This document shows positions 9,162 to 20,633 of a DNA stretch of 64,000 nucleotides, in pieces. Within the stretch, counting starts at the first letter, position 1; every line of letters starts with the position of its first letter. This DNA comes from Linnemannia schmuckeri (taxonomy: Eukaryota; Mortierellomycota; Mortierellomycetes; Mortierellales; Mortierellaceae): positions 1,736,001-1,800,000 of the forward strand of contig JANATG010000002.1 in the NCBI GenBank assembly GCA_029449235.1. Direction: 5' to 3'. A program made the position numbers and the translations under genes. The notes beneath the pieces are model-generated. The model did not search any database. It was not told the DNA's origin and worked only from the letters and a program-made list of their open reading frames with translations.

Positions 9162-12100
9162 ATGCCCCGCTTCTCGCTCTCGCCCGCCTCCTTTCGCAAA
9201 AAGTCAACTCCACAGGATCTTCTCCAAAGCTCACAACAGCAACAGCAGCAGCAATATCCGAATGTAGCAGATGTACTGGGCAATCGGCAACAACACGCGA
9301 ATTCATCGACTTCAATCTATAAGGCACTTGCAACAGCACAAGTAATAACAGCAGAAGGAGGAGCAATAACGGCTGAGATCCTCCCTGCATCCAACAACAA
9401 CGCGGCAATGCACAGTCAGGAAAACCAACAGGAACAGTCGCCTCCATTGTCATCCTCGCCATTGTCCTCTTCTGCAAAGTTCGCTTCAGTAATACGTCGT
9501 CGTCGTCGTCGTCGCCATCAACAAGAGCCCTCTTCATCATCATCACCACAGCGACAGCAGCAACAGACACGACAACAGCAATCTGTGAAAAGCCTTGTCA
9601 ATGTCTTGCTCACAAGCACCATTCAAAGCAAGAGGAACAAGAGTCATATTTCCAAGGGGAGGGAAAAGGAGGACCAACAAAAGGGGCAGCAACAGCAGCA
9701 GGAGCAGGAGCAGCAGCAGCAAATATACGAAAAGGTACAGCAGTTTTATCGGGCACCTTTACCCGATCAATGGACGACAACTACTGGTGGCTCTCATCAG
9801 ACACAAGTCAATAATAGCAGTGACAGCAATACCAACAACAGCAACTTGGCCGGATCATGGCTACAACAGAATCGCAACGACTTTCAACAGCAGCAGAAGG
9901 AGAGCAAACGCGAGATCGCGACAACAACAGCGACAACAACGACAACGCCCATGCGTGACAACGATGAGGATGGCATCGTTGAGGCAATGTTATCTACACA
10001 TGAAGGACATCCATGGCACCAAGAGCTAAACGCGTTATCACCAATCATGCAGCAGCAAAAGGAATGGCATCAACATGAAGAGAAGAAGGATGAGCAACCA
10101 ATGTCGTCTTTGGATAGTGCTGCCGCTGCTTTTGTCAGCGAAGGGGTTTGGACCAAGATCAAGAAGAGGTCAAGGCTATCGTCGTCGTTGCCTTCTTTTT
10201 TCCTTTTTAAGAATGGTGATCATGGTCCACGACACCGACAAACACAACCAGCAGTAGGGGTTCCGTCACAGGTCATCATCGCATACACGGACAATGACGG
10301 TCGGTCACTGGTCTCCCTGACAGACACAGCCAAGGCCACGGCGACGGCAGCACGAGACAGAGGAGCGTCGACAACAACAAGGCCAAGAAGAAAGAAGAAG
10401 GGGGTTTTCCTCTTTAATGTCCTTCCGGCAACGATAGCGGCCAAACGGAGAAGCAGCCATGGCAACCTGATCGTCGATTCTCCTTTGCGCTCACCGATCG
10501 CAACCATGTCCACAACTCATTCTGCTGCTGCCGCCTTCCCGCCTCGCTCTCACTCCCTTGCTTCCTTTTCTTCTTCTCCTCTTTTTCTTCCAATCATTAA
10601 CAAGAACATTATCAACGACAACAACTTTTCGTTTTTCTCTCCTCCTTCTTCTCCTTCTTCATCGCCCAACGACGATACTGAAGACGTCGAAGCACAACGC
10701 TGCCGCCTAAACGCTATCCGCTACAGTTGGTACAAACAATTCCAATCTCCTGGCGACCCCGTCCTAGTGCCTTCCTCCACGTTGCCATCACACATAAAGG
10801 TTCAAAGGCCCAACACCACCACCACCAATAACATCATATTCAAGGGTCTAAGCCAAAACTACAACAGCACCACCATTACAAGCACTACCTCTGGCACTAC
10901 ACCGACCAACAGTCTCCGATTAGGATCGTCGGGCTGCAATCAAAATCGTAACAGCAGAGCCAGCGGTGCCTTGCTCGACCAAGAGTCCACCCAAACCTGG
11001 CGAGGACTCTTTGCGTCTGTCCGTCAACTCTCTCACGACACCTCGACCACCGGTTCCTCTACTAACTACTCCGCCTCGACCACCAGCTTGTCATCCTCTG
11101 CTCAGAGTTTCATCGAGAAGGATCAGCAGTCAAAGAAGAAGAATCACAGTAGCCAGAGTCAACAACATCCTCAGAGGCGTCGGCAGTCTAAACACCGGAA
11201 TTCAGACGACGCGAGCACCTTCCGCACAATAGGACCATTCTTTGCCAGAAGACCGTCTTCCTCTTCACAACACAAGGTCATCACCACCGCTGTTGCTTCC
11301 TCGTCCACAATCGATCTTGAAAAACGAGCCATGATGACGAAGAATCCCCCACGCAAGCTGACCATCCTGGTGGTCGGAGATGGAGCTGTTGGCAAGTCTG
11401 CATTGACTCTCCGGTTCCTTCGAGACCAGTACGTTATAAGCATCGTCAAGGGGAAGGAGTGAGAGGTCTATGTCCTGGTCCAACTTCCCCTCTTTTAACT
11501 TTCCATTGTTTATTCTTGCCATTTTAACCTCATTGCCCCCTTGTGTTTCGATGAGCAACATTTATTTTTTGATTCTAACATCCTTACCATTTTCTTTTTG
11601 TTTTTTTTTTCCCGCCATTCTCGTTTTTTCCCCCCTTTGTGCCTTTGTTGGGTTTCATTTCTCGTGCCTCTTAGATTCAATGACGAGTAAGTCCCCAAAA
11701 TTGCTGGCATTGGACAATTGTAAGGAGGAAAAAGTCGTGCTTGTTGTCTCCTTTCTTAACACTTTCATTCCCTTATTGTTTTTGCTTTACCGGCGTTTAG
11801 ATATGATCCGACGATCGAGGATTCGTACTGCAAGCATATTGAGGTGGATGGACAGGATTACACTCTGGAACTCACAGACACTGCCGGTCAGTCTGAATAT
11901 CGTGACCAATGGGACGACCACTTCATGAGGTGCGTGAAGTCAACATATCAATTTTTCTCATCTTTCCCTCCCTTTTTATGCCCCTTTTGGACTTCCCCAA
12001 ATGAGGACTATGGTTAATTACTCCATCAAAATGAACTAATCTGACCAAACAACACACTCTTCCGCCTTCCCTTCTCCAAATAGAACGGGTGATGGATTTA

Positions 12101-12912
12101 TCTGCGTGTACTCGATAGCATCGATGAGCTCGTTTCAAGAACTAGTCGGGTTCCGTGACCAGATCTGGCGTGCAAAAGGATCCAGACGCGTTCCTATCGT
12201 GATCACAGGCAACAAGTGTGACTTGGAGGATGGGGGTGAGCGACAGGTCCATACTGATGTTGGCGCCCTCTTTGCTGAACGGTCCAACGCGCTCTTTGTC
12301 GAGACTAGGTTAGTTATTGTTTGGTGTGCCTTTTTGTGTGTGGGTACTCGTGTTTGTTTTGGATATATGGGTCAGATGCTAATCTTTTATTATTACTCTT
12401 TATTTTTTCTTTCTCTTTATCTTTTTTGACAACAACAACAAACAACAACAAACATTAGTGCAAAGACAGGAGTCAATATTCACGAGATGTTTACAGAGCT
12501 GGTACGGGAGATTGAACGTGCGCGAGTCAGAGCAGGTTACAACTACAGCAATATCAACAGCAAACACAATCACACCAGCAGCGTTAGCAATATCAGGCCA
12601 GGTGGACGGCATCAATACCATCCGAGTACGAGTAGTAGTCGAAGCCGGAATTACCCCCACCTTCCACCGCCTATACCTCCTACGGGGGCGGGAGATTCTC
12701 CGATCAGGTCTGGGATAGCGATGCACACGATCGGGACACCGATTTCTAGTACGAAGGGGTATTCGACGAATGTGACGCCACCTGCGGTCAATGGTAGTAG
12801 GAACAGGAGGGGGAGTAGGTGTAGAGCAGGGGGGTCAGAGGGGCCGGTTGTTGCATCAATGGGGTTGGATAGGGATGTGGAGCGGGGGATCTGCTGTTGC
12901 ACTATCATGTAA
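9162..12912 (+). CDS. Ras-family small GTPase with very long N-terminal extension and CAAX end
   Basis: Five exons: 9162-11428, 11675-11686, 11801-11929, 12084-12308, 12459-12912, giving 1028 residues with every junction in phase. Residues 1 to ~735 are low complexity (poly-Q, Ser/Thr/Asn, basic patches). The GTPase domain follows: P-loop GDGAVGKS (~739-746), switch I YDPTIED (~761), switch II DTAGQSEYRDQ with the catalytic Gln present, NKCDL (846-850), and SAKTG (878-882). A ~120-residue hypervariable tail ends CTIM, a CAAX box predicting prenylation and membrane attachment. The second exon is only 12 bases; without it the FNDE segment before YDPTIED is lost. The ATG at 9162 was chosen because upstream in-frame sequence is pyrimidine-tract translation. 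It is a Ras/Rap-type switch, but the subfamily cannot be assigned. AATAAA overlaps the stop codon, and another lies near 13103. Confidence 0.88.
11675..11686 (+). other. 12-base micro-exon of the Ras-family gene
   Basis: ATTCAATGACGA sits between a pyrimidine-rich CCTCTTAG acceptor and a GTAAGT donor. It joins CA of exon 1 and ATATGATCC of exon 3 in phase, giving Q-F-N-D-E-Y-D-P-T-I, the expected switch I approach. The flanking introns are 11429-11674 and 11687-11800. Confidence 0.85.
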
Positions 12913-13658
12913 ATAAAAGGACTAATGTATGAGCTTGTAGCACGCGAGACAGTGGGAAGCGATGTGGGCGATGAAACAAAGTGAGACGTGTGGGACATGA
13001 CAAGAGAGAGAGAGGAGAGAGATAGGCGCCGCGTTTTGATCCTTGAATAGGAAAGGGGTTAATGATAAGGTTTCTGGTGGCAAAAGTCATAATGATGCAA
13101 GAATAAAGGAAGCAACGGAAAAAAGAAGCACATCAACAGAGGCGAGCATAGTTAGTTCAAGGTATCTTTAGTCCAAGGTGCGGGAAAAGCAGAACAGAGA
13201 ACAGGGACTAACAAACGACGCTCTTTCCGTTCATTCTTGCACTGGGCTAGGCTATGAAAATGGATCAATCGATGGAGCACGAAGGCTCACTTTGTACATT
13301 CAATTCGTTCAATTGTCTCCATGGCCAATCATTCACTTAATGAGAAGCAAGTTTTGGTTTTGAAGAAGAGCAACAGGAAAGTTAGGAAGAAGAGGAGATG
13401 ATGGGTCATTCCTCGTCCGTCATCTTCGTTTCCTACCCTTTTTTTTGTTTTTTTTTTTTTTTGTGTGTTTCCTTTGTGTTTCCTTTGTGTTTCCTTCTCC
13501 TCGGCACCTCATTCACTTCTCTGCTCATTTCTCTTTGTTCATTCAGACGCCCTCTTTTTCTCACCTTGTTGTAGCGTTGTTATTGGTTTTCTACCCCTCT
13601 TTTTTTTCTTTTCCTTCTTTCCCCTCGTTTTCTTTCCACCTCATTTTCTTTTTTCCCT

Positions 13659-13660
<2 letters not shown>

Positions 13661-13697
<37 letters not shown>
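13661..13697. repeat. poly-T tract of 37 bases
   Basis: The longest homopolymer in the window, in the sense strand of the forkhead leader about 50 bases before a putative leader donor site. Confidence 0.9.
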
Positions 13698-13747
13698 CTT
13701 TTGTGTATTCCTTCACCCTCGGCGACTTTCCAGGGTAGCTCTAACAG

Positions 13748-14911
13748 GTAAGTACTGTACCTTACTCTGACACGCCCCATCACCACAATTCATATCGCAA
13801 TTCATACCCACGTACGCTTGTATATCTGTCCCTAAACCCTGCCACTCTCCTTTCGTTCACTGCGCCTGCCACATTCATGCGCTCATCGATATCCACCCCG
13901 CATTTTCTTTCGTTCTTTTTTGACTCGACCGATTATCTTGTTTGACATCCTCGCCCTTTTTTTTTTTTTTGTTTCTTTTTCTGTTTCTCTTCTTTCTTTC
14001 CCTCCCTTTTCCTTTTTTCTCTCTCCCTACCCCTTCTTCATCTCCATTCCTTCTGCCGCTCATATCTCTCTTCCACTCTGTCGTATCGTACGACAACCAC
14101 TTTCCCTTTTACTTCCGCTCTCTTTGGGTCGTGTAAGTCGAAATACTCTTTATTGTTCTCATATTCTCGTTGTTCCTGCAAGCCGTCTCTCTTTCTTTTT
14201 CTCCCGCCAAGTGTTGTTGCTTCCTCGACTCGAACCCTAGCCCCCTTCTCAAGGAAAGAAGTGACATGGACCCCAAACCCTATTATCCATCTCTTTCTCC
14301 TTCCTTTCCTCCTCCCACCCACTCCGCTCATTCCTTCATTCTCTGCTCTTTTTGTTGTTCTATTGTGTTTCTTTCTACTACCTCTTCTTCTCTTGTTCTT
14401 TTTTCTTCTACCTTGTACACACTCTTATTCTACTCTTTCTTTGTTGTATGTATATGTGTATGCCTGTGTCTGTTTATGCACACCTTCGTCGTCATTCCCT
14501 CCTTCTGTCCTTGCTCACTTTTTTGCTCATTCCCTTTTCACTCTTTTTGTGTCTTGACTCCATCAAGCCTCCTTCCAACCCCACTCTTGCCTCTTGTCTG
14601 GTCTGCACCTCTTTTTTAATTGCTCATGTCACATAATAAAGCACGTTCTAACCGTCTCTATTTATCTCACCTCCATCTTTCTCTCTTCCTTTACTCTCTC
14701 TTCCTTCCTTTCCCCACTCTCCTCTTTCTCTCTCCTCGACACCCGCTGTTACTTTTCCTTTTCTTTTTCCCTTCCCTCGCGTGTGTTTCCCACCACCATT
14801 CCCTCCTATCCTCCTCGCCACCTTCTTTCTCCCACTCCCACTCCCACCCTTCCTAAATCCCTTCGTTTTCCCTCCCCCTTTTTATAAATAACTTGTCCTC
14901 GGTCTTTTCAG
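13748..14911 (+). other. possible 5' UTR intron of the forkhead gene
   Basis: CTAACAG|GTAAGT donor and GTCTTTTCAG acceptor; the second leader exon then runs ~183 bases to the ATG. The whole interval is pyrimidine-rich, so other acceptors are possible. Confidence 0.4.
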
Positions 14912-15094
14912 GATCAGCAAGTGCAAACGCGTGCGCGCTCAAACCTGCTCGACCCCCTCTCTTCCTCCCTCCTCTCTTCTTCCTCTAGCTGTTGTCGCTT
15001 CCCTTTCTTCTCTCTCTCCTACCCCCTCTCTCTCGATAGCACTTACTCACTCCCCTTTCCTCGCATCGCCTGCACCTCTTCCCCACTCTCGACC

Positions 15095-17395
15095 ATGCCC
15101 GCCCTTGTCGACGTGAACGAGCCCTCACAGTTGCCCCCACAACCGCATCCACCACCACAACAGCACGAACAACAGCAGCCTGTACACTGTAGCAGTACCG
15201 CGCGTCGCCAGCCTCTGGTCGGCATCGAAAACAAAGAGACATTCACAGCAAAGGAAAAGGAAGAGTCCCTCTCGTCGTCGTTGTTAGAGCCTGCAAACAA
15301 CCCAGACAGCAAAGAGAACTGTCCACCTCCCAACATCGCTCGCAAGCGATCTCGGTCCACCGTCGTCACCAAGGGAGTTAAGTCGATGCCTGCCCAGACC
15401 TTCTCTATCGTCCTCCCCTTGGAGAGGGGCGGCGATACCTCTCCCAAATGTGGGGTTGCCTCTTTGGCTAAGGTCGAGGTCGAGGGCAAGTCCAAGGCCA
15501 CAAGGGCCAGGGCCAACAAGGGCGAACGCCGAGACATCTCAAAAGAGACCAGCCGAATCGATGTGGACTCGGCTCGTGGTGGTGAAGGGGATGGTGGTGT
15601 CCCTAATGCTGCCTCGTCAGACGACCTGAGCCAGAGCGAGCAAGTAACAACGACAGCAGTAGCAGCAGCAACGGCGACCACAGCATCAGCAGATATGTAC
15701 CGGAAGCCGGATATCTCGTACTCCCATCTCATTCTCCACGCCATCTCCCAATCACCCAACGAACGTCTGACCCTGCGTGAGATTTATGCGTGGATCGAGA
15801 CCCGACATCCCTTCTATCGGGACACTCCCACTGGTTGGCAGGTAACGTCAGCAACGAACGAAAGGGCCAACAGGCGATCCTCTCTGTGTGTGCTCTTGTT
15901 TTTTTTGTTGTTTTTTTTTGGTCTATTGTACCTTCGTCGATTTACTGTACTGACAACATTTGCTGTTTACTTTTGAACATATATCCATATATACATTCGA
16001 TGTATACAGAATTCGATTAGACATAATCTATCGTCGAGCAAGGCCTTCATCAAGCTAGAGAGGCTCAAAAACGACTCTGGCAAGGGTTGCTTCTGGACAC
16101 TGCACGAAGATGCCCATGAGATCCTCGCCGCCTCGAGTAACAAAAAGGGGAGAAAGAGTCTCGCAGACCACGACGATAGTCTCCCTGCTTCATCATCTAT
16201 CACTACTACCCCTACCACTTCCATGCCCACAACCATATCCGCAACCACCGTCGTCCGGTCCAGAAGCGCCTCTTTGCTTCCCAAGATCAATTGTAAGAAA
16301 GACGACTCTCTCAGAAGCGACCTCCCCTCGCCCGCGGCCTCCGAGCCTTGTGACGATCCAAAGAGTCCGAGATCTCTCCAGACCAAGGCCAAGGAGGCCT
16401 ATGCTCCCTCGACCCCTCCTTCATCACCCGATTATGAAGCGGACTTGGAGGACAAGGGAGTGGTTCTTGGCAACAAGACAGCAACTGTGTCGACAACAGG
16501 TGAAGTTTCATCGGCTGCCAATCCTCTCGAATCCTCCAAGACGCCCATGTCACCATTGTCCGGACCTGTTTCCGCGACTACCCGTCGCGTTCGTCGCCCT
16601 CCTCAAAACTTGTCCGAGTTTGTATCCTCCGAAGACTTTAAAGCTTCTTTTAGCAAAGAGTCTTCGTTGGCTTTTCCCAACACTCCATTGTCGCCAAAGC
16701 CAGTTGAGAGAAAACGTTCCAAGACTTTGCCTGCTGTCTCTACTGCTACTCGGGAGAGGGGCGCCTCAGAGCGAGGCCTTTCAAAGGACTATTCGCCTTC
16801 AGTCCGCTCTGTTGACGAGCCTTCACCCATCACGCCTACAGAGGAACTCGCGGCGTTGGCTCTTACGCCATCCCTCTCACAAGAGTTGCCGGAAGAAGTG
16901 CCTCTGCATCGCCTTGTGTCAGTCCCGTTGAGCTCGCTGAGCCACATGACACATTTGAAGCGATCGCGCGACGACATGTTGCCTGGAATCACAACCAAGA
17001 AGTGGCGACGCGAGGATCAGAGTGAACGCCGCCGTCCACGTGGACGTGGACGATCCTACTCGCTCCAGGAGACGACGTATGAGCGACGATGCCGCGAGGG
17101 CAAACGGCAGATTGTGGTGGCATCTGAGGATGATTGGTCCTCAGACTCTGATGACGATTTCCTTTGCGACAGCGACCTTGACGGACACTATGGTGTTCAG
17201 CATAACAGGTCGATCTCGTCGTCTTTCAACAAGGCCGATTTGCTGCTGCTGGACTCGTCGGCTATCTCATATGGATTTGAGATGACGGATTCTGAGTACA
17301 TTCTTGACTTTAACCAAGGCCCCTTGTTCAACAGTGTCGTCTGGCCAGAATACTCCAACCTACAAGCACTGGAGGATTCCACGACCAACGACTAG
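15095..17395 (+). CDS. forkhead-domain transcription factor
   Basis: Two exons, 15095-15841 and 16010-17395, give 710 residues. The intron (GTAACG...TACAG, 168 bases) falls inside the forkhead domain between GWQ and NSIRHNLS, the family's most conserved junction. The domain spans about residues 204-300: KPDISYSHLILHAI, then LREIYAWIETRHPFYR, the recognition-helix segment NSIRHNLSSSKAF, and GKGCFWTLHEDA. N-terminal residues 1-200 are Pro/Gln/Ser-rich. Residues 300-710 are Ser/Pro/Thr-rich with many S/T-P sites, a basic KKWRREDQSERRRPRGRGR patch, and an acidic DDWSSDSDDDF cluster. It is expected to bind DNA in the nucleus; fungal relatives (Fkh2, Sep1) drive cell-cycle transcription, but the orthologue cannot be named. 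The start has a good ACCATG context. AATAAA is at 17706-17711. Confidence 0.9.
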
Positions 17396-18389
17396 TCCAT
17401 TCAACTCTTTTATTGTTTGGCATGTACCATATCCTTCTTCCCCCCCGCTTACTACCACTACCTCATCATCTGTATTCACTCTTTGCACATGTTTTCTCCT
17501 ACCCCCTCCTCATTTTACTTTGTACAATATGGATGCCTTTGCATTCTACCAAAAACATTCAGAAAATTCTTCCCAACTATCTGACCAAAAACATACCTCA
17601 TAGCTTGCTTTACTTTTTTTTTTTTTTCTTTTTTTCCCTTTTTCTTTTTTCTTTTTTTTCTTTTTCTTTTTTTTTCCTCTCTAAAGAATAACAACATAAC
17701 AGCATAATAAAAACTACTTGTAATCCTGGTGCCTCACTTTGTGTGTTAGGTAACAATTGAACCGGGTGTATCAAATTCGTTCTCTGCTATCCCACGAACA
17801 CTTTTGTGAGCAGGCATCACTCCATTGGTTGGTTTTGATTGATATCTTTTCAAGGAGTAGCAATCAACGCTCAGACCCATACCCTAAAGAAGGCGAAGAA
17901 GGGTGCGTTAATGAAAAGTGACGCATAGAACGAGAACAAAGGGAAACAAGGGAAAAAAAGGAAGATAGGGTGGGGGGGGCTTTCTGAACGGACAGGCACA
18001 TTTCCCGTGCTCCGGCAAAGAAAGACAAAAAGCACTTGACCATTAAACCAGCAACCATTGTGTTTTTTTGTGTTTCCATGCTTGTCTGGCATATGAAATG
18101 TCATGCTTTCGTCGGTCTTTGCTTTGTGAGATTGGCTGTATCGTTCTTTCAACCAAGTATCGTTTCATATGGACATCATGTCTACCTGACGGACCATGAA
18201 AAATCGATCAAGCTTGCCGTCTTTATTTTCAGTAAATGAGCACGTGATCATTGTGCGAAACCCACTACTCCTCCCTCTCGCCCCTTTTTTACACCTGTAT
18301 TCGCTCTTCCTCGTCGTTCTTTTCTTTTTTTTTCTTTTTCTTCTTTCTCTTCTCAACACTCCTTTTCACACCACACAGATCACTTCATC
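17396..18389 (+). other. intergenic: forkhead 3' UTR and SAR1 promoter
   Basis: 3' UTR with C/T and T-rich runs (17610-17680) and AATAAA at 17706. From ~18265 the + strand turns pyrimidine-rich (CTTTTTTTTTCTTTTTC near 18325) up to the SAR1 ATG. No gene seen. Confidence 0.5.
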
Positions 18390-20468
18390 ATGTTCATCAT
18401 CGACTGGTTCCGCGACGTCCTCTCCTCCCTTGGTGAGTTCATCTCTTTAGCACCTCACTCTCAACAACCCTCTCTCGCAGTCTTACTGCAAAACCACTCT
18501 CTGGAAAAGGAAACCACAGCTGCGAACCACAGACCAACACGTCTCGCTCGCGACAGTCTTCACTTCTGGACCGGACTCATCGCTCAGAAGCAATGAAAAA
18601 CAGGACACAACTGGCTCACTCGTTGATCGCAGGATACACAACAAGCAGCAAAGAACGACCTAAGAAATTCGACACACTTTGCCTAAGTGTGCATAACACG
18701 CTCATCAAAAACTTGCTTAAGGCCTACCCCTCATCGGACTCGGGAAAAAGGGATAAGGAGTGAGCAGAGGCAGACAGGAAGGGTGTTAGGGTGGGTATGG
18801 AGTATGAAGTGAGTACGACGATGACGACGCTTTCACATAAATGGAGGAAGGAGGAAACACATACACACATACAGACACACGCACGCAATTGCGATGACCA
18901 ATCTGGCTACCGGCCGCGATACTCTTCTTTTTTATTCATTCGACACCCAACAACCACACTTTGTCTTATATTACATGACCCAACAACAATTGCATTGCTT
19001 GCCCTTTATTGTTGGCTTATCTATCGTCATGGTTACGCAAATACCGCTTTGAGCAGGACTAGCTGGCTTATATTACTTATTTATCGGCCTGATGCAAAAG
19101 GAAGGCCCATGTACTTCTTTCTTGCTGACGAGGGTCTCTCTGGAACCGGGGAACAATAAGTGATGATGTTTGGCCATCATCTCTTTTTGAGCATCAACTT
19201 TTTTCTGCTGGACAACCTGGGGACTCTCCGATCCGGCCAAATAGCTTTACAAAACTGATGACAAGAAAATCTAACCTCACCTGTTCTTTTTTCTCGCACG
19301 CTTGTTATACACGTTGTCAGGTCTGTTCAACAAGAACGCCAAGATCCTCTTCCTCGGTCTTGATAACGCCGGAAAGACCACCTTGCTTCACATGTTGAAG
19401 AACGACCGCTTGGCCACTCTTCAACCTACTCTTCACCCCAGTACGTTTCTTGTTGTGTATCTTGTTCGTTGTTTAATTGGACTGACACGATGTATTTTTT
19501 GGTGTCGCTGCGACAAGACACTACGTGGCAATTCTTCAGAAGCCGTCTTCAACTCACTAAATATCTCCGTTCTTTTTTTGGTCGTATCTTTTGATAGCCT
19601 CTGAGGAGCTCTCCATCGCCAACGTCAAATTCACTACTTTTGATCTTGGTGGACATCAGCAAGGTAAGAAGCATATTTGGATAAAGTCGAATACGATGGG
19701 CGACAGATAGTCAGGTGTTTTTCAGTGGAAAGGAGAAGACCATTAAGGCGACAAGAAATATACAAGTCAACAGTGAAGTCTTACGTGTCGTATCGAGAAG
19801 AAAAAAAAGCAATAAGCATCCAAGCATGTTGGACTAATCACACCACTCTTTTATGTTTTTTTTGCACGCAATAGCCCGCCGTATCTGGAAGGATTACTTT
19901 GCCGAGGTCAACGGCATTGTCTTCTTGGTTGATTGCCAGGACCGCGAGCGTTTCTTGGAGTCCAAGGCTGAGTTGGATGTAAGAATCGGCTGTTATTTCT
20001 TCACAGAGTGAATCGATCGTATGAGACCAATCCGTCATATCCGCCTTCAAAATGCTTGTTGGACCGACAATGCTCACAACCAACGCTGCTTCTTTCTACT
20101 TGTGAAAAAATAATAGGCTCTCCTTGCCATCCAGCAGCTGGAGCGTGTTCCTTTCTTGATTCTCGGAAACAAGATTGACGCTCCCGGCGCCGTCTCTGAG
20201 GAGGAGCTCCGCTCTGCCCTCGGATTGATCCAAACCACCGGCAAGGGCAAGGTCCCATTGAAGGACATGCGCCCCATCGAGGTCTTCATGTGCTCTGTCG
20301 TCATGAAGCAGGGATACGGTGATGGTATGTTTCTCTTCTTTTTTTGATTACTTGTCTCTTTGTCTCGTACTATTGACTCTTGGCTGGAAGGTCAAAAAGC
20401 AAACAAATTAACACATACAACCTCTTATCTCCCTCTCAGGTTTCCTCTGGATGTCCCAGTACATTTAA
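18390..20468 (+). CDS. SAR1: SAR1 GTPase of the COPII coat
   Basis: Six exons: 18390-18432, 19321-19440, 19598-19663, 19875-19978, 20117-20324, 20440-20468. The 189 residues match the family's usual length and all phases agree. The N-terminus MFIIDWFRDVLSSLG matches the SAR1 membrane-inserting amphipathic helix. GTP motifs: GLDNAGKT (27-34), TLHPTSEEL (switch I, 51-59), DLGGHQQ (70-76) with the catalytic His, and NKID (129-132). It ends GFLWMSQYI, a SAR1 hallmark. There is no N-myristoylation glycine, which separates it from ARF. SAR1 starts COPII vesicle budding at the ER by recruiting Sec23/24. The 888-base first intron is by far the longest; an ORF at 18791-19159 inside it is spurious. The next gene starts 165 bases downstream. 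Confidence 0.97.
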
Positions 20469-20633
20469 ATTCGAATTGTTTGTCAGGATCAGGAATATTG
20501 CACCAGTTTATTTCATGTCCACAATGTTCGTCTAGCTCATTTTCTTTCTTTTTTTTTTTTCCCTCTCACTTAATACAACTTTGAACTTTTTTTTTAACAC
20601 TCTCATCTCTTTACTCCTTGGCGATTCTAAAAC

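Larger units (their letters stand above)
12913..15094 (+). other. intergenic and long pyrimidine-rich leader of the forkhead gene
   Basis: The first ~500 bases are the Ras-gene 3' flank. From ~13435 to 15094 the + strand is overwhelmingly C and T, with TTTCCTTTGTG repeated three times near 13467-13497 and a T37 run at 13661-13697. GTAAGT at 13748 preceded by TAACAG, and TTTTCAG at 14905-14911, could bound a 1164-base leader intron. No credible ORF was seen. Confidence 0.5.

Noticed and set aside
14921..15094. Upstream in-frame ATG for the forkhead protein
   Set aside because: The extra 58 residues are translated pyrimidine tract; ATG at 15095 has the better ACCATG context.
18791..19159. 122-codon open frame
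   Set aside because: It lies entirely inside the well-supported first intron of SAR1, has no domain-like content and poor start context.
19160..19260. Possible C/D snoRNA in SAR1 intron 1 (TGATGA at ~19161, CTGA at ~19254)
   Set aside because: No terminal stem pairs the boxes and no rRNA-complementary guide could be verified by eye; both boxes are short enough to occur by chance.
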